Below, in pieces: positions 1 through 8,230 of a stretch of 64,000 nucleotides of DNA. Position 1 is the first letter of the stretch. Every line of letters begins with the position of its first letter. The position numbers and the translations under genes are program-made. This DNA is from Funiculus sociatus GB2-C1 (GTDB taxonomy: Bacteria > Cyanobacteriota > Cyanobacteriia > Cyanobacteriales > FACHB-T130), in assembly GCF_039962115.1 (NCBI RefSeq), contig NZ_JAMPKJ010000030.1, positions 1 to 64,000 on the forward strand, read 5' to 3'. The notes under the pieces were generated by a model. The model had not been told where the DNA came from and ran no database searches. It saw only the letters and a list, made by a program, of their open reading frames with translations.

Positions 1-17
1 TTTGGGAGCATAGTCGC

Positions 18-278
18 TTAGGGACAACTGCCGCCCAGCGGGCTGGGGTGGCGGATACTTCTTGGAGTTGGCATAATTTTGCCGTTTATCCCACACTTTG
101 TTAATGCACAATCGAGGATAATTACTTCTGTCCCCGGTTTCACACCCGCCGCCAGGCTTTCTTTATCCGCAACTGTGGCATCGATGAAAACAATCTCTTT
201 ATTTGCGGCACTGGAAGTAACTTCGGTCATAGAATTGCTGTATTGATTGAGGTTGGCGTTCTGGTCGAGGTCTTGCAC
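18..278 (-). pseudogene. Truncated DUF4347-type N-terminus
   Basis: The 86-residue reading frame contains a stretch (about residues 28-55, IVFIDATVADKESLAAGV then PGTEVIILD) that matches the opening beta-alpha-beta unit of the DUF4347 domain, which normally starts very large secreted or surface cyanobacterial proteins (cadherin, calcium-binding and HAF-type). After VIILD the similarity stops abruptly and the frame runs through unrelated, low-quality sequence to a stop at 18. A complete protein of this family is many hundreds of residues long, so this is a remnant or a frame broken by deletion. The domain match is by recognition of the pattern; the pseudogene status is inferred from length. 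The gene could also have been interrupted just before the window edge. Confidence 0.5.
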
Positions 279-1010
279 GGTTAGGATTCCTTATAGTTAG
301 TAAAAGCCATCAGAATTCCGGCGCGAATCGCAACACATCGCGCTGCCAAGTAACTTGGCTTTCGTATTGACAAAAATTAATAATTTTAGTGAATCACGCG
401 CCACCAGTTGGTTAGGAATCTGACACAGATGGCGTTGTTTGGATGGCAAGGTAAGCGAGGGCGGTTATTAAGGTATTATTTTTTACCCGCTTACAACGGT
501 AATTACGCTCAGGCAGCGGTGTCTGCAATCGCGTAGAACTGTGAAGTCGGTAGTTTTTCAGCCAGCCTCCCTCTAAAGTTTGTTTTCCTCTTACTAAGTT
601 AATCTATCTTTAGAGGGATGACTTAAGCCAAATGGCGTAGTAAAAGAAAACTTAATCAAAGTTTTACAGTAGCTTTAAAGTTAATAGCTCGCTACTATCT
701 ACATCGCCGCAGAGATCGCCCCTCAATTCCAACGCCGATATAGGTGACAATCAAGGATTTTTTGGGATTCCAGCTTCTGCGATCGCAGATTATTGACAAT
801 AGGGCTAAGAACGCGAAGATTCATTCTGGAAATCTTCTGCTAATCACTCTTAGCTGACAATAGTTATGAGATAAGATACTTGCGATCGCTCGTGACAAGG
901 GTAACAATGCCCACTCTACTTGAATCGCTGTCATCAGTTTTTTATCCTTGTGTAGACTAGGATCGAGATAGTTGCGATCGCACTCTCAGATTCCATAAGG
1001 TAAACAGACC
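279..1010. other. Long non-coding stretch
   Basis: No convincing gene is seen in these ~730 bases. The stretch holds several HIP1-like GCGATCG sites and one 11-bp perfect inverted repeat (TCCCTCTAAAG at 568-578 with its complement at 608-618, 29-nt loop). It separates the minus-strand DUF4347 remnant from the plus-strand nfu gene, so it should contain both upstream regions. It may be eroded remains of the larger DUF4347 gene neighbourhood. Confidence 0.4.
568..618. repeat. 11-bp inverted repeat
   Basis: TCCCTCTAAAG (568-578) and CTTTAGAGGGA (608-618) are perfect reverse complements separated by 29 bases. It lies in non-coding DNA with no adjacent T-run, so a terminator is not clearly supported. 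Confidence 0.4.
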
Positions 1011-1253
1011 ATGACACAAACACTGGCACTAACTCCGGAAAACGTCGAACAAGTTTTAGATGAACTGCGCCCCTACTTAATTTCTGACGGCGGTAACGTG
1101 GAACTGGTAGACATCGACGGGCCAGTTGTTAAACTGCGGCTTCAGGGAGCTTGCGGCTCTTGCCCCAGCTCTACCATGACCCTGAGAATGGGTATTGAAC
1201 GCCGCTTGCGCGAATTTATCCCAGAAATTGCCGAAGTTGAGCAAATCATGTAA
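1011..1253 (+). CDS. nfuA: Nfu/NifU C-terminal domain Fe-S scaffold protein
   Basis: An 80-residue stand-alone NifU C-terminal (Nfu) domain. The Fe-S cluster ligands are the CxxC motif GACGSCPSS (Cys48 and Cys51), preceded by the typical SDGGNVELV segment around residues 25-33. Such small Nfu proteins assemble a [4Fe-4S] or [2Fe-2S] cluster between two subunits and deliver it to apo-proteins; in cyanobacteria and chloroplasts they supply photosystem I and other targets. The length equals that of the cyanobacterial housekeeping form and there is no nitrogenase context here. The ATG at 1011 follows a TAAGG Shine-Dalgarno-like sequence. It is followed by a repeat array and the GH57 gene on the same strand. 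Family assignment is secure; the symbol (also called cnfU or nifU-like) is less so. Confidence 0.88.
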   Translation: MTQTLALTPENVEQVLDELRPYLISDGGNVELVDIDGPVVKLRLQGACGSCPSSTMTLRMGIERRLREFIPEIAEVEQIM

Positions 1254-1332
1254 AAGGTGATAGGTAATAGGTAATAGGTAATTGGCAAAAAAACTCCCAT
1301 TACCTATTACTCATTACCCATTACCTATATCT
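1254..1332. repeat. TAGGTAA-type tandem repeat with inverted arm
   Basis: Heptamer-like units TAGGTAA are repeated in tandem, followed after a short A-rich spacer by complementary units (ATTACCTATTACTCATTACC), so the element could fold into a hairpin. It fills the gap between the nfu and GH57 genes and also encodes the spurious in-frame N-terminus that would be read if translation began at 1282. Confidence 0.65.
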
Positions 1333-3564
1333 ATGCCTCATCCCCTATACATCGCTTTCATCTGGCATCAGCATCAGCCGTTATACAAAAGTCGCACAGT
1401 TCAACAGTATCGTTTGCCTTGGGTGCGTCTGCATGGGACGAAAGATTATCTGGATTTAGTGCTGCTCTTGGAACGTTATCCCAAGCTGCATCAAACTGTG
1501 AATCTCGTTCCCTCATTGATTTTGCAGATAGAAGATTATGTTGCAGGGACTGCAATAGATCCTTACTTGGCAGCATCTTTGACACCAGAGGAAGAACTGA
1601 GCGAAGAACAAAAAAGATTTATTATTGAACATTTTTTTGATGCCAATCACCACACTCTGATTGATCCTCATCCCCGCTACGGAGAGCTTTACCATCAGCG
1701 TCAGGAAAAGGGGCAAAATTGGTGTTGGGAAAATTGGAATTTGTCAGATTACAGCGATTTGCTGGCTTGGCATAATTTGGCGTGGATTGATCCCCTATTT
1801 TGGGATGATCCAGACATTGAAGGTTGGTTGAAGCAGGGGAGAAATTTTAGTTTAGGCGATCGCCAGCGCATTTACTCCAAACAGCGCGAAATCTTGAGCC
1901 GCATCATCCCTCAACACAAAAAGATGCAGGAATCTGGGCAACTGGAAGTAACAACCACGCCCTACACTCACCCGATTTTACCCTTACTGAGCGATACCAA
2001 CTCCGGACGGGTGGCGGTGCCTAATATGACCTTGCCCCAGCAGCGGTTTCAGTGGGCGGAAGATATTCCCAGGCATTTACAAAAATCCTGGGATATGTAT
2101 ATAGACAGATTTGGACAGGAACCTCGCGGTTTATGGCCTTCAGAACAGTCGGTCAGTCCGGATATTTTGCCCTACATTGCCAAGCAGGGGTTTAATTGGA
2201 TATGTTCCGATGAAGCGGTACTCGGTTGGTCGCTGAAACAATTTTTCCATCGCGACGGTGCGGGGAACGTGTATGAACCGGAGTTACTGTATCAACCTTA
2301 TCGCCTGCAAACTGAGTCCGGCGATTTGTCGATCGTGTTTCGGGATCACAGATTATCAGATTTGATCGGCTTCACCTACGGGGCGATGGAACCGCGCCGC
2401 GCTGCTGCGGACTTGGTGGGACATTTGGAAGCGATCGCCCGAAGTCTCAAACACCGTCAGCCTGGAGGCGGTACAGCCCTGGAACAGCCAAGGCTCGTCA
2501 CCATTGCCCTTGACGGCGAAAATTGCTGGGAACACTACTACCTAGACGGCAAACCCTTCCTAGAAGCTCTTTATCAAACCCTCTCCCAGCACGAAGAACT
2601 GAAACTGGTAACAGTTTCCGAATACCTAGACCAGTTCCCCGCGACAGAAACCATCCCCGTCCAACAGCTGCACAGTGGCTCTTGGGTAGATGGTAGCTTC
2701 ACCACCTGGATAGGCGACCCAGCCAAAAATCGCGCCTGGGATTTGCTAGAGGCGGCACGAGAAGTCTTAGCTAAGCATCCAGAAGCAACCGAGGAAAACA
2801 ATCCCGAAGTTTGGGAAGCACTATATGCCGCAGAAGGTTCCGACTGGTTCTGGTGGTTTGGCGAAGGTCATTCCTCCAACCAAGATGCCATGTTCGACCA
2901 GTTGTTCCGCGAACATTTGTGTGCAATCTACCAAGCTTTGAATGAGCCAGTACCGCCTAACGTGCGCCAACCTGTGGAAGTCCACGAAGCGCAAGGCGAC
3001 CATCGACCACAAGGGTTTATTCATCCGATTATCAATGGACTCGCTGACGAACAAGACTGGGATCGCGCAGGTCGCATCGAAGTCGGCGGATCGCGGGGTA
3101 CGATGCACAAGAGTAGCGCGGTTCAGCGTCTCTGGTATGGGGTAGATCACCTCAACTTCTATTTACGGTTGGATTTCCAAGCAGGTCTTCAACCGGGTAA
3201 AGGTTTTCCCCCGAAGTTACATTTGCTGTGGTACTACCACAACCGGACAATGCACAACAGTCCGATTCCTCTAGCGAATATGCCGGATGAAGCGCCTTTA
3301 AACTATCTGTTCCACCATCATTTAGGAATTAACTTGCTGACTCAATCAATTGAGTTTCAGGAAGCTGGGGAAAATCATCAGTGGCATCCTCGTTTTAGCC
3401 GCGCTCAAGTGGCTTTTGATAAGTGCTTAGAGGTGGCAGTTCCTTGGGCAGATTTGCAAATAGAACCAGATTATCCGCTGCGGCTGATAATGGTTCTGGC
3501 TGATGGGGAACAGTTCTCTAGTTATTTGCCGGAAAATGCTTTGATTCCAATTGAGGCTCCGTAA
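1333..3564 (+). CDS. Glycoside hydrolase family 57 protein
   Basis: A 743-residue GH57 enzyme, a family of retaining alpha-glucan-active enzymes (amylases, branching enzymes, 4-alpha-glucanotransferases). Motifs seen are the N-terminal IAFIWHQHQPLYK (conserved region 1), GLWPSEQSVSPDIL around the middle (region 3, whose Glu is expected to be the nucleophile) and IALDGENCWEHYY (region 4, whose Asp is expected to be the acid/base). The C-terminal third, from WFWWFGEGHSS onward, is the extension typical of the long cyanobacterial forms. A frame start exists at 1282, but its first 17 residues are encoded by a repeat element; the ATG at 1333 (MPHPLYIAFIWHQ) aligns with the family start. A strong hairpin follows at 3604. 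The exact substrate cannot be read from sequence; glycogen metabolism is likely, in line with malQ nearby. Confidence 0.9.
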   Translation: MPHPLYIAFIWHQHQPLYKSRTVQQYRLPWVRLHGTKDYLDLVLLLERYPKLHQTVNLVPSLILQIEDYVAGTAIDPYLAASLTPEEELSEEQKRFIIEHFFDANHHTLIDPHPRYGELYHQRQEKGQNWCWENWNLSDYSDLLAWHNLAWIDPLFWDDPDIEGWLKQGRNFSLGDRQRIYSKQREILSRIIPQHKKMQESGQLEVTTTPYTHPILPLLSDTNSGRVAVPNMTLPQQRFQWAEDIPRHLQKSWDMYIDRFGQEPRGLWPSEQSVSPDILPYIAKQGFNWICSDEAVLGWSLKQFFHRDGAGNVYEPELLYQPYRLQTESGDLSIVFRDHRLSDLIGFTYGAMEPRRAAADLVGHLEAIARSLKHRQPGGGTALEQPRLVTIALDGENCWEHYYLDGKPFLEALYQTLSQHEELKLVTVSEYLDQFPATETIPVQQLHSGSWVDGSFTTWIGDPAKNRAWDLLEAAREVLAKHPEATEENNPEVWEALYAAEGSDWFWWFGEGHSSNQDAMFDQLFREHLCAIYQALNEPVPPNVRQPVEVHEAQGDHRPQGFIHPIINGLADEQDWDRAGRIEVGGSRGTMHKSSAVQRLWYGVDHLNFYLRLDFQAGLQPGKGFPPKLHLLWYYHNRTMHNSPIPLANMPDEAPLNYLFHHHLGINLLTQSIEFQEAGENHQWHPRFSRAQVAFDKCLEVAVPWADLQIEPDYPLRLIMVLADGEQFSSYLPENALIPIEAP

Positions 3565-3603
3565 GGAAAAAGGTAAAAACGCCTGACGATTAAAGTCGCC
3601 GCT

Positions 3604-3638
3604 AAACAAACTAAGCCTGCTCTAGGCTTAGTTTGTTT
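3604..3638. terminator. Terminator-like hairpin after the GH57 gene
   Basis: A perfect 15-bp stem (AAACAAACTAAGCCT and its complement) with a 5-nt loop lies 40 bases after the GH57 stop. The descending arm ends in GTTTGTTT, so it would terminate transcription from the plus strand. Confidence 0.65.
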
Positions 3639-3984
3639 AACTCCAGGTAGAACCTAAGGAAGTGTTACAAATATTTTTTTTGAAAGCTAAATAGTTAAGC
3701 CAACTTCATACCTGTTAATCAATAAGTCCGGGCAATAGTTACTTTGTACAAACAGAATTTATTGATATTTATAATCTTACATTAAATCGTGTATTAGAAC
3801 GCCAATTGTTATCAACAACAGCATTCAAACACTTTATGTGATTACATTTGAAGCTTACAGAGAACCAGAATACTTCGTCTGAGTTAAAGGCATACTGGTT
3901 TTCTGTAAGGCAATTAGCGATCGCGTCCCTTTAAACTCAATCTGATTAGACAATCGACACGCTACATTTAAACGCTACTCTTTT
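3639..3984. other. Non-coding stretch between convergent genes
   Basis: AT-rich sequence with stops in all frames. Apart from one HIP1 site near 3920 nothing recognisable is seen. It lies between the terminator of the GH57 gene and the 3' end of the minus-strand DUF4383 gene. Confidence 0.4.
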
Positions 3985-4446
3985 TTAGCCCTGTCCAGGA
4001 GTATTGGTCGGCTGTCCCGTGCTTATCTCTAATAAATCTGGTTTAACAATAAAACCAAAGTACACTGCGATCGCTGCGGTGACTGCATGAAGCCAGACAT
4101 CGTTGCCAAAGATTGGGATTAAGCCCAATATTGACTGGGTAGCAGGAATAAGCCCCATTACAGTTAGCAGCCCATAAAATATTCCGAGGGCTCCACTATA
4201 GAGGCGAGAACTGTCTAACGAGATGGATGCAAGAATTCCCAGAAGTCCCACGACGAGGTGAACAATATTGTGTAAGACATTGATGGGGAATATTCCCAGT
4301 AAGTAACCGTATCCAGTTGTGAACCCAAGGTTAGCCATATCAGGTGTAACTGTAGGCTCTTTCACAAACGCTGGAATAAATCCCATTACACCACAAAGAA
4401 AAAAGAAAATGCCGATAATCAAGGCGAATTTTTGCCCTGCTTTCAT
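3985..4446 (-). CDS. DUF4383 family membrane protein
   Basis: A 153-residue integral membrane protein with four predicted transmembrane helices (about residues 7-28, 48-75, 82-103 and 115-136). The central NVLHNIVHLVVGLLGIL segment, with its paired histidines in a membrane helix, is the hallmark of the DUF4383 family. Function is unknown; members are common in cyanobacteria and actinobacteria and are often stress-induced. The ATG at 4446 sits at the end of a clean MKAGQKFALIIG start. The gene is monocistronic, with ~470 non-coding bases upstream. Family call is by pattern recognition and length. Confidence 0.75.
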   Translation of the reverse strand: MKAGQKFALIIGIFFFLCGVMGFIPAFVKEPTVTPDMANLGFTTGYGYLLGIFPINVLHNIVHLVVGLLGILASISLDSSRLYSGALGIFYGLLTVMGLIPATQSILGLIPIFGNDVWLHAVTAAIAVYFGFIVKPDLLEISTGQPTNTPGQG

Positions 4447-4919
4447 AATTAAACTCCCTACATATTTGATTTCACTTTAGACTGTATTCCTTAATCATTT
4501 GAGTTTCCTAAGGGAGAAGTATTGAATATGCCTAGAGAAAGGTTTTGTGTTAAAGACGATCGTAACTTAGACTACAACTGAAGCCAATTTAGACTACCAA
4601 TTTGAATTAAACACACGAATTTAACTCCCTTTCCGATTCCGGAAAGGGAAAAGCCCCTATAGAAGAGTACGAGAGGGGCCAGAATTTATCGCCCCCAATT
4701 TCGTGCAATACAAATATTCGTAGGGACACGGCAATGCCGTGTCCCTACAGTGTCATCTACGCAACTGCTATATTTGCAAAAACCGTATGCTGGCAAGGTA
4801 TTTAGCGCATTTAACCTAAAATATTATGTTGATTCTGAAGCCGTTTCCGGGGAATAAAGCGATTCCAGCTTTTTTAACCTCTATTCTGGGATAGGCACAC
4901 TACGACAATTATTCTATTT
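4447..4919. other. Intergenic region with several hairpins
   Basis: No gene is seen. The region contains three inverted repeats: CCCTTTCC/GGAAAGGG near 4627-4648, GCCCCT/AGGGGC near 4653-4678, and the long dispersed palindrome at 4720-4748. It should carry the promoter of the DUF4383 gene and the 3' end signals of the GNAT gene. Confidence 0.4.
4720..4748. repeat. Dispersed palindrome GTAGGGACACGGCA
   Basis: GTAGGGACACGGCA (4720-4733) and its exact complement (4735-4748) are separated by one base. Elements of this sequence are scattered through many cyanobacterial genomes. Only one intact copy is seen in this window. Confidence 0.7.
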
Positions 4920-5591
4920 CTAACTTTGATACCGCATGACCGTCCAAGAAATTCCAGTCAGCTTGCTGTCAATTTTGAAAATGTTAAAACTTGCCTGAAG
5001 CGGCGATGATAACTCATGCCAAGGAACTATTATGAAGCCGAGTTGGGAATAAAATTGCACCAATTTAGGTTTACATACTAAATAAAGGGGTTGAACAGCT
5101 TCCTGAACAAGACGCTTCACTAAACAAGAACCTAATTGCTGACTGCGCCAGACTGGTGTAACAAACAGGTAATAAAGCATTGAGTGTGTAGTGGAGGAGT
5201 GTAATTCCCCACAGGCTACTAAGGTTCCATTGCATTCAATTACCCAGAAACGCGACCAATTTACTAATGCGTAGGTAAAAATCGATAGCAAAAACAAAAT
5301 AATCCCCAAGGTTAATACAACTAGGGAAATAAAAAGGAAAATGATTGTTGCTTCTAAAATAAATTTGATTAAAATAAAGTATTTAAGTAAAATCCATAAC
5401 TTTATATTTATAATAAAAAAGAAACCAAGCAAAAGCAGAATCAGGAAATTCAAAATTATAATTCTTAAGTCAAATGCTAATGCTTCAGATGTGGTGAATT
5501 GAAGTAATAATTTCTGAATTAACCATTTTTCCCTTTCACGGGCTGGTCGAATAATACACCCTGGTGGCAATGAAGGAGGTTGCTCAGTCAT
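4920..5591 (-). CDS. GNAT-like acetyltransferase with inserted membrane segment
   Basis: A 223-residue protein with a split GNAT fold. Residues 1-40 (IIRPAREREKWLIQKLL) resemble the first beta strand and helix of GNAT enzymes. Residues ~44-110 are an AT-rich, very hydrophobic insertion with two or three transmembrane helices. The fold then resumes with WVIECNGTLVACGEL and YYLFVTPVWRSQQLGSCLV, the latter being the acetyl-CoA pyrophosphate-binding segment (VxPxxRxQxLGxxLV, a variant of R/Q-x-x-G-x-G/A). LYLVCKPKLVQFYSQLGF matches the C-terminal part. The likely reaction is acetyl-CoA-dependent N-acylation by a membrane-anchored enzyme; the substrate is unknown. The insertion position between the first helix and second strand is unusual. 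Confidence 0.7.
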   Translation of the reverse strand: MTEQPPSLPPGCIIRPAREREKWLIQKLLLQFTTSEALAFDLRIIILNFLILLLLGFFFIINIKLWILLKYFILIKFILEATIIFLFISLVVLTLGIILFLLSIFTYALVNWSRFWVIECNGTLVACGELHSSTTHSMLYYLFVTPVWRSQQLGSCLVKRLVQEAVQPLYLVCKPKLVQFYSQLGFIIVPWHELSSPLQASFNIFKIDSKLTGISWTVMRYQS

Positions 5592-5753
5592 TTACAAATT
5601 TTGTATGATTAGGGCAATTTTACCAGCACAAGAGCCGTTGTTACCTTAAAATAAAATGCAATTTATGGGCGATCGCGATCGCACTCCTAAGCTGTCAACA
5701 GCATCTAATCTTCATAAATCTAAACTTGAGGAAAGTTGCCCATTGTTACGGAG

Positions 5754-5785
5754 AGTTGTTAGAACCTGACAAGGTTCTAACAACT
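5754..5785. terminator. Hairpin downstream of pepP
   Basis: AGTTGTTAGAACCT (5754-5767) and its exact complement (5772-5785) form a 14-bp stem with a 4-nt loop ten bases beyond the pepP stop. No clear T-run follows, so it may be a dispersed palindrome serving as a transcript-stabilising end rather than a classical terminator. Confidence 0.45.
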
Positions 5786-5794
5786 TTCCAACTC

Positions 5795-7435
5795 TTAAAC
5801 TCCTTCAACCAGTTGTAAAGTGCAAATCATCCCATCCGGATATTTCGCCAGTGCCTTTTGTTTGGCAAGTTTATGATCTTCATCCAGAAAATATTCGCCG
5901 CTATCTGATTCAATAGCAACAAACCAGCCAGCATAATCTTTAATCAGTTGGGGGCGGACTTCTTCAAAAACTGAGCGACAACGCTTAATAAAAGCCGGAA
6001 TACTATTATTTGAAATTACGTTTATTTGCTGCCGCCTCTCCACCCCTGAGCGTAATTCTTGTTTAACTAGCTGCTCAATTGTATCTATATTAGTTGGCAA
6101 AGCTGCTGTTAAGACTTCGCTGCCTGATTCGGTAACTAAAACATCATCTTCAATGCGAATTCCCCGCACGTCAGCAAACTGAGAAAGGCGATCCCAATCA
6201 ACAACATCTTGATATTTTGAACGCATTTCTATATTGTTCAAAATTGCCGGAACTTGATAGAATCCCGGCTCGATTGTGACTAACATTCCAGCACTCAAGG
6301 GGCGATTTAGACGCAGATAGCCCAAGCCAAAGCGATCGCTTCTAACTCTTTGCTCCTCATACCCCGCCAAATCCCCCAAATCTTCCATATCGTGGACATC
6401 CAAACCCACCAGATGACCGATTCCGTGGGGGAAAAACAGCGCGTGAGCATCCATTTCCACCAAATCTTCAACATTACCTCGTAAAATACCCAAATCCACC
6501 AAACCTTGGGCAATTACAGTTGCAGCAAGTAGATGAATATCCAGATACTCTACACCTGGGCGAATCTTGGCAATACAAGCATCGTGAGCCGCCAGCACCA
6601 CATTGTAAATATCTTTTTGGGTAGAAGAAAATTTACCAGAAACAGGCCAAGTGCGGGTCACATCAGCAGCCCAGCCCATTGATGTCTCAGCACCCACATC
6701 CGCCAGCAGCAAATCTCCTGGTTGCAGGGAGTGGTGATACTGCTCATTGTGTAGAACTTCCCCGTGAACAGTGACAATACTGGAGTAAGAGCAGGTCATA
6801 TTGTGGGAGATGATCACAGCCTCCATCGCCGCCCGCACACCTGCCTCAATTTTGGCTTTGGATGTAGCCATCATCCCAGCTTTGTGAGCTTCCACAGTCA
6901 CAGCAGCAGCCTCTCGCAACTCGGAAATTGCGCCAGCGTCATGATTCAGCCGCAGTTTGATAATTGCTCGTGCCAACTCAAGATCAATGCCCTGAGATAA
7001 TTTTGCTGCTGCTAATGAGCGGTTAAGTAAATGAGATTGTGCTTGTTGGGTAGCAGCATCCTGCACAGAGATAGTAGCAGCACCAGCCGAGCGTGACTCC
7101 AATTGTGTGATCGCGAAAACTCCATCTGCCCCTATAGCTTTAGCGATTTCCTCACGTTTAGGCACTTCCCCATGCCAGAGGGCGCTATCTGGTGAAGCAT
7201 CATCCATGAAAAGTTCTAATTTCCCGGCTTCCAGACGAATTGCGGCATTTTCCAGGGGTAGCCCAGCAAAATAGAGAAAATGACTGCTGGCGCGAAACGG
7301 GAAAGTATTTGCCGGATAATTGCGGGAACTGCTGCGCCCAGACCAGAGAATTACCGGAAAATCAATTAGCTCAGCTAATCGCGATCGCCTCCTCAATAGG
7401 GTAGCGGCGAGGTCTGATGTGGGGTGGAGTTGCAT
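5795..7435 (-). CDS. pepP: Xaa-Pro aminopeptidase (M24B) with extra C-terminal domain
   Basis: A metallo-aminopeptidase that removes N-terminal residues preceding proline. The N-terminal creatinase-like domain opens with RRSRLAELIDFPVILWSG and FPFRASSHFLYFAGLPLENA. The pita-bread catalytic domain shows the metal ligands in LLADVGAETSMGWAADVTRT (two Asp), FPHGIGHLVGLDVHD (His), TIEPGFYQ (Glu) and IRIEDDVLVT (Glu). After this comes a tail of about 85 residues with KDYAGWFVAIESDSGEYFLD, a small alpha/beta domain otherwise seen as stand-alone cyanobacterial proteins (DUF5678-like). The longer frame begins at 7543, but 7435 (MQLHPTSDLAATLLRRRSR) matches the usual N-terminus; no ideal Shine-Dalgarno decides it. 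The Nudix gene precedes it on the same strand. Confidence 0.88.
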   Translation of the reverse strand: MQLHPTSDLAATLLRRRSRLAELIDFPVILWSGRSSSRNYPANTFPFRASSHFLYFAGLPLENAAIRLEAGKLELFMDDASPDSALWHGEVPKREEIAKAIGADGVFAITQLESRSAGAATISVQDAATQQAQSHLLNRSLAAAKLSQGIDLELARAIIKLRLNHDAGAISELREAAAVTVEAHKAGMMATSKAKIEAGVRAAMEAVIISHNMTCSYSSIVTVHGEVLHNEQYHHSLQPGDLLLADVGAETSMGWAADVTRTWPVSGKFSSTQKDIYNVVLAAHDACIAKIRPGVEYLDIHLLAATVIAQGLVDLGILRGNVEDLVEMDAHALFFPHGIGHLVGLDVHDMEDLGDLAGYEEQRVRSDRFGLGYLRLNRPLSAGMLVTIEPGFYQVPAILNNIEMRSKYQDVVDWDRLSQFADVRGIRIEDDVLVTESGSEVLTAALPTNIDTIEQLVKQELRSGVERRQQINVISNNSIPAFIKRCRSVFEEVRPQLIKDYAGWFVAIESDSGEYFLDEDHKLAKQKALAKYPDGMICTLQLVEGV

Positions 7436-7588
7436 ACCTACTAGGGGCCAATTTAGAACATATTCCTTCTGCTTAAAGTTTAACGTTACAGCAAAACACG
7501 TCTGGGGTTGCATCCCCAGATTCGGATTTTCGAGCGATCGCATATACCAAATCTGTCTGTTCGTCTTTTTACCCCGTGTGGGGTGCTA

Positions 7589-8020
7589 CTAAGACAAACC
7601 CGGTCGTATTCCATAATGGCGATAGCGCCAATATTCGCGCAGAATTTTGTCGTGATCGAAACAAAGTTCCGTCGGAATCCGCCAAGATTCAAAAATCCCC
7701 ACCGCCTTAGCATCATCAGCCGCTTTAGGTTCGCCCGTCGCCGTAGCAATAAAGACAACGCTCATCGTGTGCTGACGCGGATCGCGATTGGGATCGGAAT
7801 ACACCTGGAATTGTTCAACTAACTCCACCTTTAAGGAAATCTCTTCTGACGCTTCTCGCCGCGCCGCCGCTTCAGCAGATTCTCCGTAATCAATAAAGCC
7901 GCCCGGAATGGCCCAACCATAAGGAGGATTTTGGCGCAAAATCAATATAATCGGGCGATGCGGTCGGTCAACCAGCTCAATAATGATATCGACAGTAGGA
8001 GAAGGGTTGCTGTGAGTCAT
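7589..8020 (-). CDS. Nudix hydrolase
   Basis: A 143-residue Nudix-fold pyrophosphohydrolase. The Nudix box reads [20 protein letters not shown] followed by EIS, containing the REAxEE metal-binding core. The beginning ([20 protein letters not shown]) is the first beta strand pair. Such proteins hydrolyse NDP-X compounds such as ADP-ribose or oxidised nucleotides; the substrate is not evident. The open frame extends upstream to a TTG at 8104, but the extra residues look non-coding and the ATG at 8020 ([13 protein letters not shown]) is the better start. It lies upstream of pepP on the same strand and may be co-transcribed. Confidence 0.85.
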   Translation of the reverse strand: MTHSNPSPTVDIIIELVDRPHRPIILILRQNPPYGWAIPGGFIDYGESAEAAARREASEEISLKVELVEQFQVYSDPNRDPRQHTMSVVFIATATGEPKAADDAKAVGIFESWRIPTELCFDHDKILREYWRYRHYGIRPGLS

Positions 8021-8230
8021 GTTGATATTTTGCCCCAAAAATGAATTGCCTACATTTTGCACCTGTTTGATGATGACAGGCGGGATACTCCTACGGTAAG
8101 TCAAGGCACTGGGAAAAAAAATTGCCCATCCCGTAAAGTATTTATCTGTAATCCTGCCTACGGATGGGTTTCAAACGTTGACCTGCCGTGATAATGTCAA
8201 AACGTTTGCGTACTCTCCATCAGGTTATTT

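Noticed and set aside
1011-1253. NifU-like gene as part of a nitrogen fixation cluster
   Set aside because: It is the stand-alone C-terminal Nfu form and no nif gene is nearby, so a housekeeping Fe-S role is more likely.
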